From contig JAWLBR010000054.1 of the NCBI GenBank assembly GCA_041687495.1, forward strand, positions 1 through 20,654: a stretch of 20,654 nucleotides of DNA. Direction: 5' to 3'. Position numbers and translations under genes: made by a program. Within the stretch, counting starts at the first letter, position 1; every line of letters starts with the position of its first letter. The notes under the pieces were generated by a model. The model was not told the origin of the DNA and ran no database searches. It worked only from the letters and a program-made list of their open reading frames with translations. Source of the stretch: JAWLBR01 sp041687495 (GTDB lineage: Bacteria > Bacillota > Limnochordia > DTU087 > JAAYGB01). Shown piece by piece: positions 14,981-20,654 of this stretch.

Positions 14981-14989
14981 ATTATCGAT

Positions 14990-15232
14990 TTAGACGCAAT
15001 GTTTCAAGGCTCGGGCCAGTTGGTCTGGGCATGATGTTCCATTACGGCACTGAATCCCAGAGAGACGCTCAATGACTTCGTGCACCTTTAGACCTACGAC
15101 TAAAGACGCGATGCCTTGAACATTACCGGTACAGCCGCCGACAAACTCTACGTCGGTGATTGTATCCTCCTCGAGGGTGATATTGATTTGTCTGGCGCAA
15201 GTTCCTTGCGTGGTATAGCTAGTCGTTTTCAA
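14990..15232 (-). CDS. Small TSCPD-domain protein (TIGR03905-like)
   Basis: The 80-aa protein contains GTCARQINITLEEDTI, GGCTGNVQGIASLVVGL and the defining GTSCPDQLARAL near its end, with cysteines at 12, 34, 62 and 68. Stand-alone TSCPD proteins are common in clostridia; the domain is otherwise found at the C-terminus of some class II ribonucleotide reductases, and its role is not established. The cysteines could bind metal (inference). The start is TTG at 15230-15232, preceded by a G-run (GGGGGGG) on the minus strand; an in-frame TGA lies a few codons upstream, so no longer form exists. It converges with spoVT and has no co-directional neighbour. Confidence 0.85.
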   Translation of the reverse strand: MKTTSYTTQGTCARQINITLEEDTITDVEFVGGCTGNVQGIASLVVGLKVHEVIERLSGIQCRNGTSCPDQLARALKHCV

Positions 15233-15332
15233 TGTTGCCCCCCCAATCCCTCATCAGGTTAGGAGAATTCGAGATAACGAGGTGGGATCCCTTTAGTAGT
15301 GTGGAAGCCGTTGATGAGAAGAGGTGAAGAAA

Positions 15333-15530
15333 GTGCGTGGAAACGCGACTAGATCTAAGAATCTCGATTCTGCTCAACAGTTTTACCAAACCGAAGCGGC
15401 GGCGGAACTGGCCTTTGCAGATCATCTACCAGTAGACCCGAGCAGTGAACCAGTCGTGGCTGGTTCTCCTCGCTGGATCGCAGATAGCCCGGGGCAGATG
15501 TTTCAAAAGGTGAGACAGGACCGGCGCTGA
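15333..15530 (+). CDS. Small hypothetical protein, 65 aa
   Basis: I do not recognise a family. The reading frame has a GTG at 15333 with GAGGTGA (15321-15327) 5 bases before it; a second GTG at 15324 would add three residues. The product is polar and runs TRSKNLDSAQQFYQTEAAAE, then a Pro-rich middle (LPVDPSSEPVVAGSPRW) and a basic tail (VRQDRR). Codon usage looks like that of nearby genes. The stop is at 15528-15530, one base before the end of the convergent polymerase gene, so the two 3' ends abut. It could be spurious; conservation in relatives would decide. Confidence 0.45.
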   Translation: MRGNATRSKNLDSAQQFYQTEAAAELAFADHLPVDPSSEPVVAGSPRWIADSPGQMFQKVRQDRR

Positions 15531-16442
15531 CTATAGCCCTAATTGTGGCAGTATGTGATCTAAGGACTGTTTGTGTGTTAATACGGGGGCGAAAAGATCG
15601 CCTACTTGCTGCAGGCGGTCGACGGCATTGACAATATTGAACTGTCCAGGATTGCTTTTCTCTAGTTCGTCCCAGGTAACGGGAACCGATACTGGGGCTC
15701 CGGCGTTGGGACGGGGACTGTACACGGAAACTATGGTCTTGCCAAACAGGTTCTGAAGGTGGTCGATGTAGACCCTGCCTGTTCGGTTCTTTACCAACCT
15801 CTCGTTGGTGATTTTTGCAGGGTATAGCTGTGTCATGAGTTTGCCAAGAAATCCAACAAATGAGCTGGTGATTTGGTAAGAGTATTTGGGCTCAATTGGT
15901 ACATAGATGTGAATACCGGTGGCCCCAGAGAGTTTGGGGTATCCGATGAGTGCCAGTTCATCTAGACCAGCCTTGATAATAAAGGCAATCTCCCGCGCGT
16001 CATCAAACCCACTTCCTTCCGCCGGGTCTAGGTCAAAGATTACCACATCTGGTTGTTCTGGATGATCGGTGGTTGATAGCCAAGGATGCAGTTCTAATGC
16101 TGCCTGGTTAGCCAACCAGACCAAGGTAGCTGGATTGGAAGCGAGGATGTAGTTGATCTGGTCATCTCCCTGTCCCACGGTGACTGTATCGACAAACTCC
16201 GGGGTGGACGCCGGCGCATTCTTCTGGTAGAACGATTTGCCGTCGATCCCGTTTGGGTACCTTACAACGGTAAGCGGTCGACGTTGCAGGTGGGGCAAGA
16301 TGAACTGGGCAACCTTGGCGTAGTAGTTGATGAGGTCACCCTTTGTGTAACCTGCATCTGGCCACAGTACCTTGTCGAGATTAGTCAGTTTGACTCTATG
16401 CCCAGAAACGTCTACTTCTTGGCTCCGTGTCTTCTTATTCAC
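15531..16442 (-). CDS. ligD: NHEJ DNA polymerase/primase, LigD polymerase domain (stand-alone)
   Basis: This primase-type polymerase fills gaps and adds nucleotides at broken DNA ends for joining by Ku and the neighbouring ligase. The 303-aa protein has the early LTNLDKVLWPDAGYTKGDLI segment (quoted part LTNLDKVLWPDAGYTK), the metal-binding DLDPAEG with Asp137 and Asp139, and SGATGIHIYVP with His178, the hallmark LigD-Pol motifs. In Pseudomonas and mycobacteria this domain is fused to the ligase; here it is separate. The start is GTG 16442, set by GGAGG with 8-base spacing, overlapping the ligase stop by 8 bases; ATGs at 16457 and 16463 are alternatives inside the ligase gene. It is the last gene of the ku-ligase-polymerase operon. 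Confidence 0.93.
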   Translation of the reverse strand: MNKKTRSQEVDVSGHRVKLTNLDKVLWPDAGYTKGDLINYYAKVAQFILPHLQRRPLTVVRYPNGIDGKSFYQKNAPASTPEFVDTVTVGQGDDQINYILASNPATLVWLANQAALELHPWLSTTDHPEQPDVVIFDLDPAEGSGFDDAREIAFIIKAGLDELALIGYPKLSGATGIHIYVPIEPKYSYQITSSFVGFLGKLMTQLYPAKITNERLVKNRTGRVYIDHLQNLFGKTIVSVYSPRPNAGAPVSVPVTWDELEKSNPGQFNIVNAVDRLQQVGDLFAPVLTHKQSLDHILPQLGL

Positions 16443-17445
16443 CTGAGCTGCCTCCATCTGCATTGATTTGAGTCCAAGTGCATTCCTGCGGCGTCTTGTC
16501 TGGCCGGATTTTCACGAAACTCGGGTGGCGCAGTCGCTGGTCGGGAGTTAACTCTAAGAACTTAACCTCACATACCGTTCGGGGAGCGAGCCAGTGCGTA
16601 GTGCGAACTGTCTCTGCATCAACATTGGCAATAGTTAAGTCGGAGAAGGGAACAGTAAACTGCTGGAAAAACCGCCGCATTACGATCGCCTCTTCGGCCG
16701 AGAATCCGGTGCCCACATGACCAATGTACACTAAGTCTGACTCCTTATGCACCGCCACCGCTAGGGAGGCAATTGTATTTCCCCTAGCAGTGAAGCCAAC
16801 AATACATGCCTCCAAAGTCTTGAACACTTTGCATTTGAGCCAATTTCTTGTGCGCTTCCCGGGAACGTAAGGGCTATCAAGCTTCTTGGCCATGATCCCT
16901 TCTAGCCCTTCGGCCTTTGCGGCGGCGTAGAGAGCTATGCCGCTGCCCAGAACGTGATTGGACAAGACCGTATGCTGAGAAGGTTGAAAAACCTCCACCA
17001 GGTGGTCTTTTCGGGCGGTCAAAGGCTCTGACAGCAAAGAGCGTCCATCGAGCTCTAATAGGTCAAAGACCAGGTAGGTAACCGGAGCGTTTCGCGCCCA
17101 AGTGGATATGGTTTTCGGTAGGCGGGCACCCTTGCTTCGCCGCAAGAGAGTGTGAAAGTCCGGTTTTCCACCTGTAAAGATGACAAGTTCCCCGTCAAGG
17201 ATTGCATCGGTTCCTGCAACCTGTAGGTGCAGGTCTGCTAGCTCGGGGAATTGCGCTGAGAAATCATGGCCATTTCTACTGCGGAGCACGGTCTGGTCAC
17301 CGGCAATGTGTGCCAGGCAGCGAAATCCGTCCCACTTTGGCTCGAACAAGTAGAGACCCGAGTCAAAGGGCTCGCTGATCGATTCAGCCAGCATCGGCTG
17401 GATAACTCGCTGCGTTGACCGTTTTCGTGTGTTCTGTGGTGTCAT
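16435..17445 (-). CDS. ligD: ATP-dependent DNA ligase of NHEJ (LigD ligase domain)
   Basis: This enzyme seals breaks held by Ku. The 336-aa protein has adenylation motif I EPKWDGFR with nucleophile Lys37, motif III DGELVIF, motif IV EGIMAKK and motif V NWLKCK, followed by an OB-fold domain (LVYIGHVGTGFS to VCEVKFLELTPDQRLRHPSF, shown in part). Length fits a ligase without polymerase or phosphoesterase domains; no nuclease domain is encoded in the window. ATG 17445 lies 5 bases after the ku stop, with a weak GGAAG inside the ku end, so translation is likely coupled. Its 3' end overlaps the polymerase start. Confidence 0.93.
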   Translation of the reverse strand: MTPQNTRKRSTQRVIQPMLAESISEPFDSGLYLFEPKWDGFRCLAHIAGDQTVLRSRNGHDFSAQFPELADLHLQVAGTDAILDGELVIFTGGKPDFHTLLRRSKGARLPKTISTWARNAPVTYLVFDLLELDGRSLLSEPLTARKDHLVEVFQPSQHTVLSNHVLGSGIALYAAAKAEGLEGIMAKKLDSPYVPGKRTRNWLKCKVFKTLEACIVGFTARGNTIASLAVAVHKESDLVYIGHVGTGFSAEEAIVMRRFFQQFTVPFSDLTIANVDAETVRTTHWLAPRTVCEVKFLELTPDQRLRHPSFVKIRPDKTPQECTWTQINADGGSSGE

Positions 17446-17450
17446 TGTCG

Positions 17451-18290
17451 CTACGCTTCCTTAGCCTTCTTAGTAGTAGACCCTTTTTTTCGCCTTTTTG
17501 GTTCGGCCTTCTTATTGGTAGCTTGAGCTGCCTTGACACTAGCCTCCAAGGCCGCCATTAGGTCTACGACCTTGCCGGTTGGGCGCGGTACTTCTGCCTC
17601 AACGACATCCTCGCCAGCGACCTTGGTTTCAATCAGCCTAAGCAGTTCTTGGCGATATGCGTCAGTATATTTGTCCGGGTTGAAGGTATCGGCCAGGTTG
17701 TCGATCAGGCTAATGGCCATTTTCAGTTCATTGTCATGGATGTCTACTGCTTGCTTGAGCCCAGATAGTTGGTCAACAGTCCGCACCTCTGCTGGGTAGA
17801 ACATTGTCTCCATTACCAGAGCTGAATTGCTTACCCTTACGGCAGCCAATGACTCTTTTGAGCGAATCAATACCTTGGCGATGGCAATTCGTCCGGTTTT
17901 CTCCATGGCCTGGCGGAGAAGCGCATAGGGTTTGCTTCCTCCATCCTTAGGTTCCAGGTAGTATGTTTTGTCAAAGTAAACAGGATCGATCTCGTCAAGA
18001 TTGACGAAGTCCACAATGTCAATGCTGCGAGCCTGCTTAGAAGGCAAAGAGTCAAGTTCCTCTTCATCGATAAGTACGTATCGGTCTTTTTCATACTCGT
18101 ACCCATAGACAATTTCCTCATCAGTTACCGTTCGGTTACAGGTAGGGCACGTCTTTTCATATCGGATGGGAGTTTGGCATTCCTTGTGAAGATACCGAAA
18201 CTTTAGGTTCTGCCGCTGAGTGGCAGCGTACATTTTGACCGGAATATTGACCAATCCAAAGCTAATACTTCCGTTCCAAAGACTACGCAT
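17451..18290 (-). CDS. ku: Non-homologous end-joining protein Ku
   Basis: The Ku homodimer encircles double-strand DNA ends and recruits the ligase and polymerase. The 279-aa protein starts MRSLWNGSISFGLVNIPVKM, the classic bacterial Ku N-terminus, and has the Cys-rich CQTPIRYEKTCPTC segment and the RTVDQLSG and FNPDKYTDAYRQEL signatures. A lysine-rich tail (KKAEPKRRKKGSTTKKAKEA) would aid DNA binding and threading. ATG 18290 has AAGGCGG upstream. It leads a three-gene minus-strand operon with the ligase and polymerase. In spore formers this set is often forespore-expressed; I cannot locate a clear sigma-G site here. Confidence 0.97.
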   Translation of the reverse strand: MRSLWNGSISFGLVNIPVKMYAATQRQNLKFRYLHKECQTPIRYEKTCPTCNRTVTDEEIVYGYEYEKDRYVLIDEEELDSLPSKQARSIDIVDFVNLDEIDPVYFDKTYYLEPKDGGSKPYALLRQAMEKTGRIAIAKVLIRSKESLAAVRVSNSALVMETMFYPAEVRTVDQLSGLKQAVDIHDNELKMAISLIDNLADTFNPDKYTDAYRQELLRLIETKVAGEDVVEAEVPRPTGKVVDLMAALEASVKAAQATNKKAEPKRRKKGSTTKKAKEA

Positions 18291-18432
18291 GCAACCGCCT
18301 TCCTAGTAGGTGAGGTAAGTTCAATAGCTAGTCTGCCCAGCGTTTGACCCCGTCACACGATGAAAGCTTTGCCGCATCTTTCAGCAAAGACTTAGCTGAA
18401 CAGGCTGGTTTTTCTAACAATGATTTCCGCTA

Positions 18433-18461
18433 TTGACGTGGGGAAGAACCTCTGATATACT
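18433..18461 (+). promoter_or_regulatory. Sigma-A promoter of the first tRNA-Val
   Basis: TTGACG (18433-18438), 17 bases, then TATACT (18456-18461). The start would fall about 30 bases before the mature tRNA 5' end, as expected for a stable RNA gene. Confidence 0.88.
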
Positions 18462-18497
18462 TACTTTCGTCGCCGATATGAGCGGCGTCGATGAAGT

Positions 18498-18573
18498 GGG
18501 CGAATAGCTCAGCTGGGAGAGCACCTGCCTTACAAGCAGGGGGTCACAGGTTCGAGCCCTGTTTCGCCCACCA
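18498..18573 (+). tRNA. tRNA-Val (anticodon TAC), copy 1
   Basis: Acceptor arm GGGCGAA pairs with TTCGCCC, and the anticodon loop CTTACAA carries TAC, closed by CCTGC/GCAGG. The T-arm is ACAGG-TTCGAGC-CCTGT. Discriminator A and CCA are encoded. It is 76 nt and identical to the copy 166 bases downstream. Confidence 0.98.
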
Positions 18574-18615
18574 CTTTCGTCAGAGGTTTCAGACTCATCC
18601 TGATATGGGTTGAGG

Positions 18616-18644
18616 TTGACCTTGGCGAGAGAATGTGATACACT
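18616..18644 (+). promoter_or_regulatory. Second promoter inside the tRNA cluster
   Basis: TTGACC (18616-18621), 17 bases, then TACACT (18639-18644), ahead of the second tRNA-Val. It resembles the first promoter in spacing and in the TGATA context around the -10, so each Val gene has its own promoter. Confidence 0.75.
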
Positions 18645-18663
18645 GAACGAGATTGGTTGAGAT

Positions 18664-18739
18664 GGGCGAATAGCTCAGCTGGGAGAGCACCTGCCTTACA
18701 AGCAGGGGGTCACAGGTTCGAGCCCTGTTTCGCCCACCA
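18664..18739 (+). tRNA. tRNA-Val (anticodon TAC), copy 2
   Basis: The 76-nt sequence, including encoded CCA, is the same as the upstream copy. Flanking DNA differs, so only the mature tRNA is kept identical. It begins the tightly packed run Val-Asp-Phe-Gly-Cys. Confidence 0.98.
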
Positions 18740-18742
18740 TCT

Positions 18743-18819
18743 GGAGCCGTGGTGTAGCTGGTTAACACGCCGGCCTGTCAAGCCGGAGATCGCGGGTTCG
18801 AGTCCCGTCGGTTCCGCCA
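18743..18819 (+). tRNA. tRNA-Asp (anticodon GTC)
   Basis: Acceptor GGAGCCG pairs with CGGTTCC (one G-T pair). The anticodon loop CTGTCAA is closed by CCGGC/GCCGG. Discriminator G and CCA are encoded; 77 nt. Three bases separate it from the preceding tRNA-Val. Confidence 0.97.
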
Positions 18820-18823
18820 GATT

Positions 18824-18899
18824 GCCGAGGTAGCTCAGTCGGTAGAGCAGGGGACTGAAAATCCCCGTGTCGGCGGTTCGATTCCGTCCCTCGGCACCA
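18824..18899 (+). tRNA. tRNA-Phe (anticodon GAA)
   Basis: Acceptor GCCGAGG pairs with CCTCGGC. The anticodon loop CTGAAAA lies between GGGGA and TCCCC. Discriminator A and CCA are encoded; 76 nt. Confidence 0.97.
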
Positions 18900-18904
18900 T
18901 TTGC

Positions 18905-18980
18905 GCGGTAGTAGCTCAGTTGGTAGAGCGCAACCTTGCCAAGGTTGAGGTCGCGAGTTCGAGCCTCGTCTACCGCTCCA
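18905..18980 (+). tRNA. tRNA-Gly (anticodon GCC)
   Basis: Acceptor GCGGTAG pairs with CTACCGC. The anticodon loop TTGCCAA lies between CAACC and GGTTG. Discriminator T and CCA are encoded; 76 nt. Confidence 0.97.
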
Positions 18981-18988
18981 GGAGATAT

Positions 18989-19063
18989 GGCGCAGTACCC
19001 AAGTGGTAAGGGAGCGGTCTGCAAAACCGCGATGCACCGGTTCAAATCCGGTCTGCGCCTCCA
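18989..19063 (+). tRNA. tRNA-Cys (anticodon GCA)
   Basis: Acceptor GGCGCAG pairs with CTGCGCC. The anticodon loop CTGCAAA lies between GCGGT and ACCGC. Discriminator T and CCA are encoded; 75 nt. It is the last gene of the cluster, followed by the terminator. Confidence 0.97.
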
Positions 19064-19065
19064 CT

Positions 19066-19098
19066 ACAAAGAGCACCAGCATAGCTGGTGCTCTTTGT
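19066..19098. terminator. Terminator of the tRNA cluster, likely bidirectional
   Basis: A 15-bp perfect stem (19066-19080 with 19084-19098) encloses a 3-base ATA loop and is followed by GTTTGTGTG. It sits between the tRNA cluster and the convergent DUF445 gene and can serve both. Confidence 0.85.
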
Positions 19099-19120
19099 GT
19101 TTGTGTGCTACTTGACCGAC

Positions 19121-19726
19121 TTAGGTTGCCAGCCAAACCAGAATTGCTTGGAAGACCCCGATGATGAACCCCAACACCGCTCCTAGAATCTCAATGTGTC
19201 GCAGCTCCGTCTTGGCAATCCCCAACACCAAATCCTCCAGGCGAATCATGTCAAGGGAGAGAATTTGGTCTTCCACGATTTGGCTGATGTCTATCTCTTC
19301 TTCGATTTTACTCTTTACAGTATCAAAGGCTCGGTCGAGCAGGTCACTGCCTTCACGCGCGACTAGATCCGAAACAAGGTCCTGCAGGAGATGACGGAGA
19401 TTACTGGGGATGAGTCGGGGTAGCGCTCCCTCTAAACGCTCGCTAACATGGGAAACGACACTAGAGAGAATCTCGGACTTGTATTGGTTCTGGTCGATGC
19501 GATCTAGGATATGCTCCATAGGCAGCAGCTCCTGTGAGACAGTTCGCCCCACACTTCGAGCCAGCTCGGCTTTTCGCTTGGGCAGGAGCCCGTGAATCTT
19601 CCACCTGACCCCTGGGACAGAAATGGGATCTCTGGGGTGAAAGATCATCCTGATGGCGAGAATATTCGTGACCCAGCCGATCACGGCACCAATGATCGGA
19701 ATAAGTATGAGCATTCCTAACTCCAT
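19121..19726 (-). CDS. DUF445 family membrane protein
   Basis: The 201-aa protein has an N-terminal membrane segment (LILIPIIGAVIGWVTNILAI, 5-24) with the family pattern GWxTN and the following MIFHPRDP, a long charged helical middle (about 45-165), and a C-terminal membrane segment (GAVLGFIIGVFQAILVWLA) near 182-200. This matches the YheB/DUF445 family, whose function is not established; Bacillus YheB has been linked to spores. ATG 19726 lies 7 bases after AGGAGG; a TTG one codon earlier is the alternative. It is half the length of YheB-type proteins and so is the short form of the family. It is a single-gene unit converging on the tRNA cluster. Confidence 0.82.
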   Translation of the reverse strand: MELGMLILIPIIGAVIGWVTNILAIRMIFHPRDPISVPGVRWKIHGLLPKRKAELARSVGRTVSQELLPMEHILDRIDQNQYKSEILSSVVSHVSERLEGALPRLIPSNLRHLLQDLVSDLVAREGSDLLDRAFDTVKSKIEEEIDISQIVEDQILSLDMIRLEDLVLGIAKTELRHIEILGAVLGFIIGVFQAILVWLAT

Positions 19727-19876
19727 CAACCTACCTCCTAGACTGTCACTTGTGCAGCAATTGTAGTATACCCTAGAAGAACTACGGCAAGGATTGCCTG
19801 GATGCCTGCTTAAAGGGAGACATTGGAAGGGTACAGGCTGTTTGACGATATCCGTGGACTATTTGCAAAATGGATA

Positions 19877-19905
19877 TTGAAATTCGGCGTGGTGTAGCGT
19901 ATAAT
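19877..19905 (+). promoter_or_regulatory. Sigma-A promoter of the Lrp-type regulator
   Basis: TTGAAA (19877-19882), 17 bases, then a perfect TATAAT (19900-19905), about 38 bases before the ATG. Autoregulation is common among Lrp proteins, but no operator can be named here. Confidence 0.88.
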
Positions 19906-19942
19906 AGACGAAAAACATAGAATGGGGACGAGGAGCTATGCT

Positions 19943-20392
19943 ATGCAACAGAACTTACCGGAGTTAGATGATCTGGATCGCAAAATCATCGATTTCTTGG
20001 AGACGGATGGAAGGACGCCTTATACGACCATTGCCGCCGAGCTGAATGTCGCCGAGAGTACAGTTCGTAAGCGGATCAACCGATTAGTTGACTCAAAGGT
20101 GATTCGCATCGTAGGTATTGCTGACCCGGTGAAGATCGGGCTTGGCACAGTAGCTTATATCGGTGTCAAGATTGAGGGCGATGATCTAGACACCGTAGTG
20201 AAACGCCTGGAAAACAATGAAGCGGTACGCTACATAGGGGTGACAACTGGCACTTATGACTTGATTATTGAGGTTGCTATGGACTCCAACGAGAGGTTGT
20301 TTCACTTTGTCACCCATACCCTGCGAGAGATCCCAGGGGTGGTGGATTCCCACACTAGCTTGATTATGAAAGTATTTAAGCAGCGCTCCTGA
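19943..20392 (+). CDS. Lrp/AsnC family transcriptional regulator
   Basis: This regulator probably senses an amino acid or related small molecule. The 149-aa protein has an N-terminal winged helix (LDDLDRKIIDFLETDGRTPY, then IAAELNVAESTVRKRINRL, about 8-48) and a C-terminal RAM ligand-binding/oligomerisation domain (about 70-145, including YIGVTTGTYDLIIEV). ATG 19943 lies 7 bases after GAGGAG (19930-19935) and is preferred over the in-frame ATG at 19922. It is followed 63 bases later by a TrpX-like binding-protein gene on the same strand, which may be its target or partner (inference). Confidence 0.93.
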   Translation: MQQNLPELDDLDRKIIDFLETDGRTPYTTIAAELNVAESTVRKRINRLVDSKVIRIVGIADPVKIGLGTVAYIGVKIEGDDLDTVVKRLENNEAVRYIGVTTGTYDLIIEVAMDSNERLFHFVTHTLREIPGVVDSHTSLIMKVFKQRS

Positions 20393-20455
20393 CATCGGCG
20401 AAGACGCGACAGATGTCACGCAAAGGTGGCAGTTGGATTAGGGAGGAGAGATATG

Positions 20456-20654
20456 ATGAGGAGAAAGACGATGAGAAGAGTTTGTGTTGTAGGCCTGGCT
20501 TTCGTACTGCTTGCTGTGCTCACGACCGGAGCAATGGCTAGCTCTAGGGTTAGAATCGGAATCAGCCAAATTGTTGAGCACCCTGCCCTAGACGCCGCAC
20601 GGGAGGGCTTCATCGATACGATGGCTGAGCTTGGCTACGTTGAAGGTGAAGGCG
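20456..20654 (+). CDS. ABC transporter substrate-binding protein, TrpX-like, 5' part only
   Basis: The open frame runs off the window end after about 66 codons. It has a Sec signal (MRRKTMRRVCVVGLAF then VLLAVLTTGAMA) with probable cleavage after AMA and no lipobox cysteine. The mature start SSRVRIGISQIVEHPALDAA continues REGFIDTMAELGY, the pattern of the ABC_sub_bind (PF04392) family that includes tryptophan/tyrosine-type binding proteins. GGGAGGAG at 20441-20448 is 7 bases before ATG 20456 and 4 before ATG 20453; an ATG five codons further in is also possible. Permease and ATPase genes probably follow outside the window. Confidence 0.85.
   Translation, partial: MRRKTMRRVCVVGLAFVLLAVLTTGAMASSRVRIGISQIVEHPALDAAREGFIDTMAELGYVEGEG

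Noticed and set aside
18498..18739. Duplicated 76-base sequence as a possible mobile element repeat or attachment site
   Set aside because: Both copies are complete functional tRNA-Val genes with promoters, and the 90 bases between carry no integrase or other cargo.
18710..19136. Minus-strand frames reading GRNRTADTGIFSPLLYRLSY
   Set aside because: This string is the well-known artefact of translating the reverse strand of tRNA genes; the region is fully explained by five tRNAs.

Overview
The window reads as part of a Bacillota (Firmicutes) chromosome, most likely from a Clostridia- or Limnochordia-like spore former. The evidence is a SpoVT-type AbrB/GAF regulator, a SCIFF ranthipeptide precursor with its radical SAM maturase (a clostridial hallmark), CIRCE-controlled groESL, strong Shine-Dalgarno sites with many TTG/GTG starts, and tRNA genes with encoded CCA. 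Two substrate-binding proteins carry ordinary Sec signal peptides without a lipobox cysteine, which hints at, but does not prove, a double-membrane envelope. I see no insertion sequence, CRISPR array or phage gene.

Layout. 1-632: no convincing gene, only hairpins. 633-2648: two overlapping-style oligopeptide/dipeptide ABC ATPases (OppD/DppD and OppF/DppF type) without their permeases or binding protein inside the window. 2755-4406: a 49-residue six-cysteine SCIFF peptide, an intervening terminator hairpin, then the SPASM radical SAM maturase. 4567-7262: a NitT/TauT-type ABC importer (binding protein, ATPase, permease) with a very stable hairpin between the first two genes. 7396-9468 (minus): groES-groEL with a sigma-A promoter and CIRCE operator. 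9607-11364: a Ser/Thr kinase fused to a large multi-spanning membrane domain. 11501-12490: a glycerate/hydroxyacid dehydrogenase. 12782-14116: an AzgA-type purine permease. 14388-14936: spoVT. 14990-15232 (minus): a TSCPD-domain small protein. 15333-15530: a small hypothetical protein. 15531-18290 (minus): a three-gene NHEJ operon, ku - DNA ligase - LigD-type polymerase, with the ligase and polymerase as separate proteins. 18433-19098: a six-tRNA cluster (Val, Val, Asp, Phe, Gly, Cys) with two promoters and a terminator. 19121-19726 (minus): DUF445 membrane protein. 19943-20392: Lrp/AsnC regulator. 20456-end: the start of a TrpX-like ABC substrate-binding protein.

How they fit. The most distinctive system is the SCIFF pair: the maturase is expected to install thioether cross-links on the cysteines of the small peptide, which is too short for usual ORF cut-offs. 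The NHEJ operon is a complete end-joining set (end binding, fill-in, ligation), which in spore formers commonly serves dormancy or germination. The remaining genes are transport, chaperone and housekeeping functions. The kinase with a polytopic membrane half is the least understood protein present.
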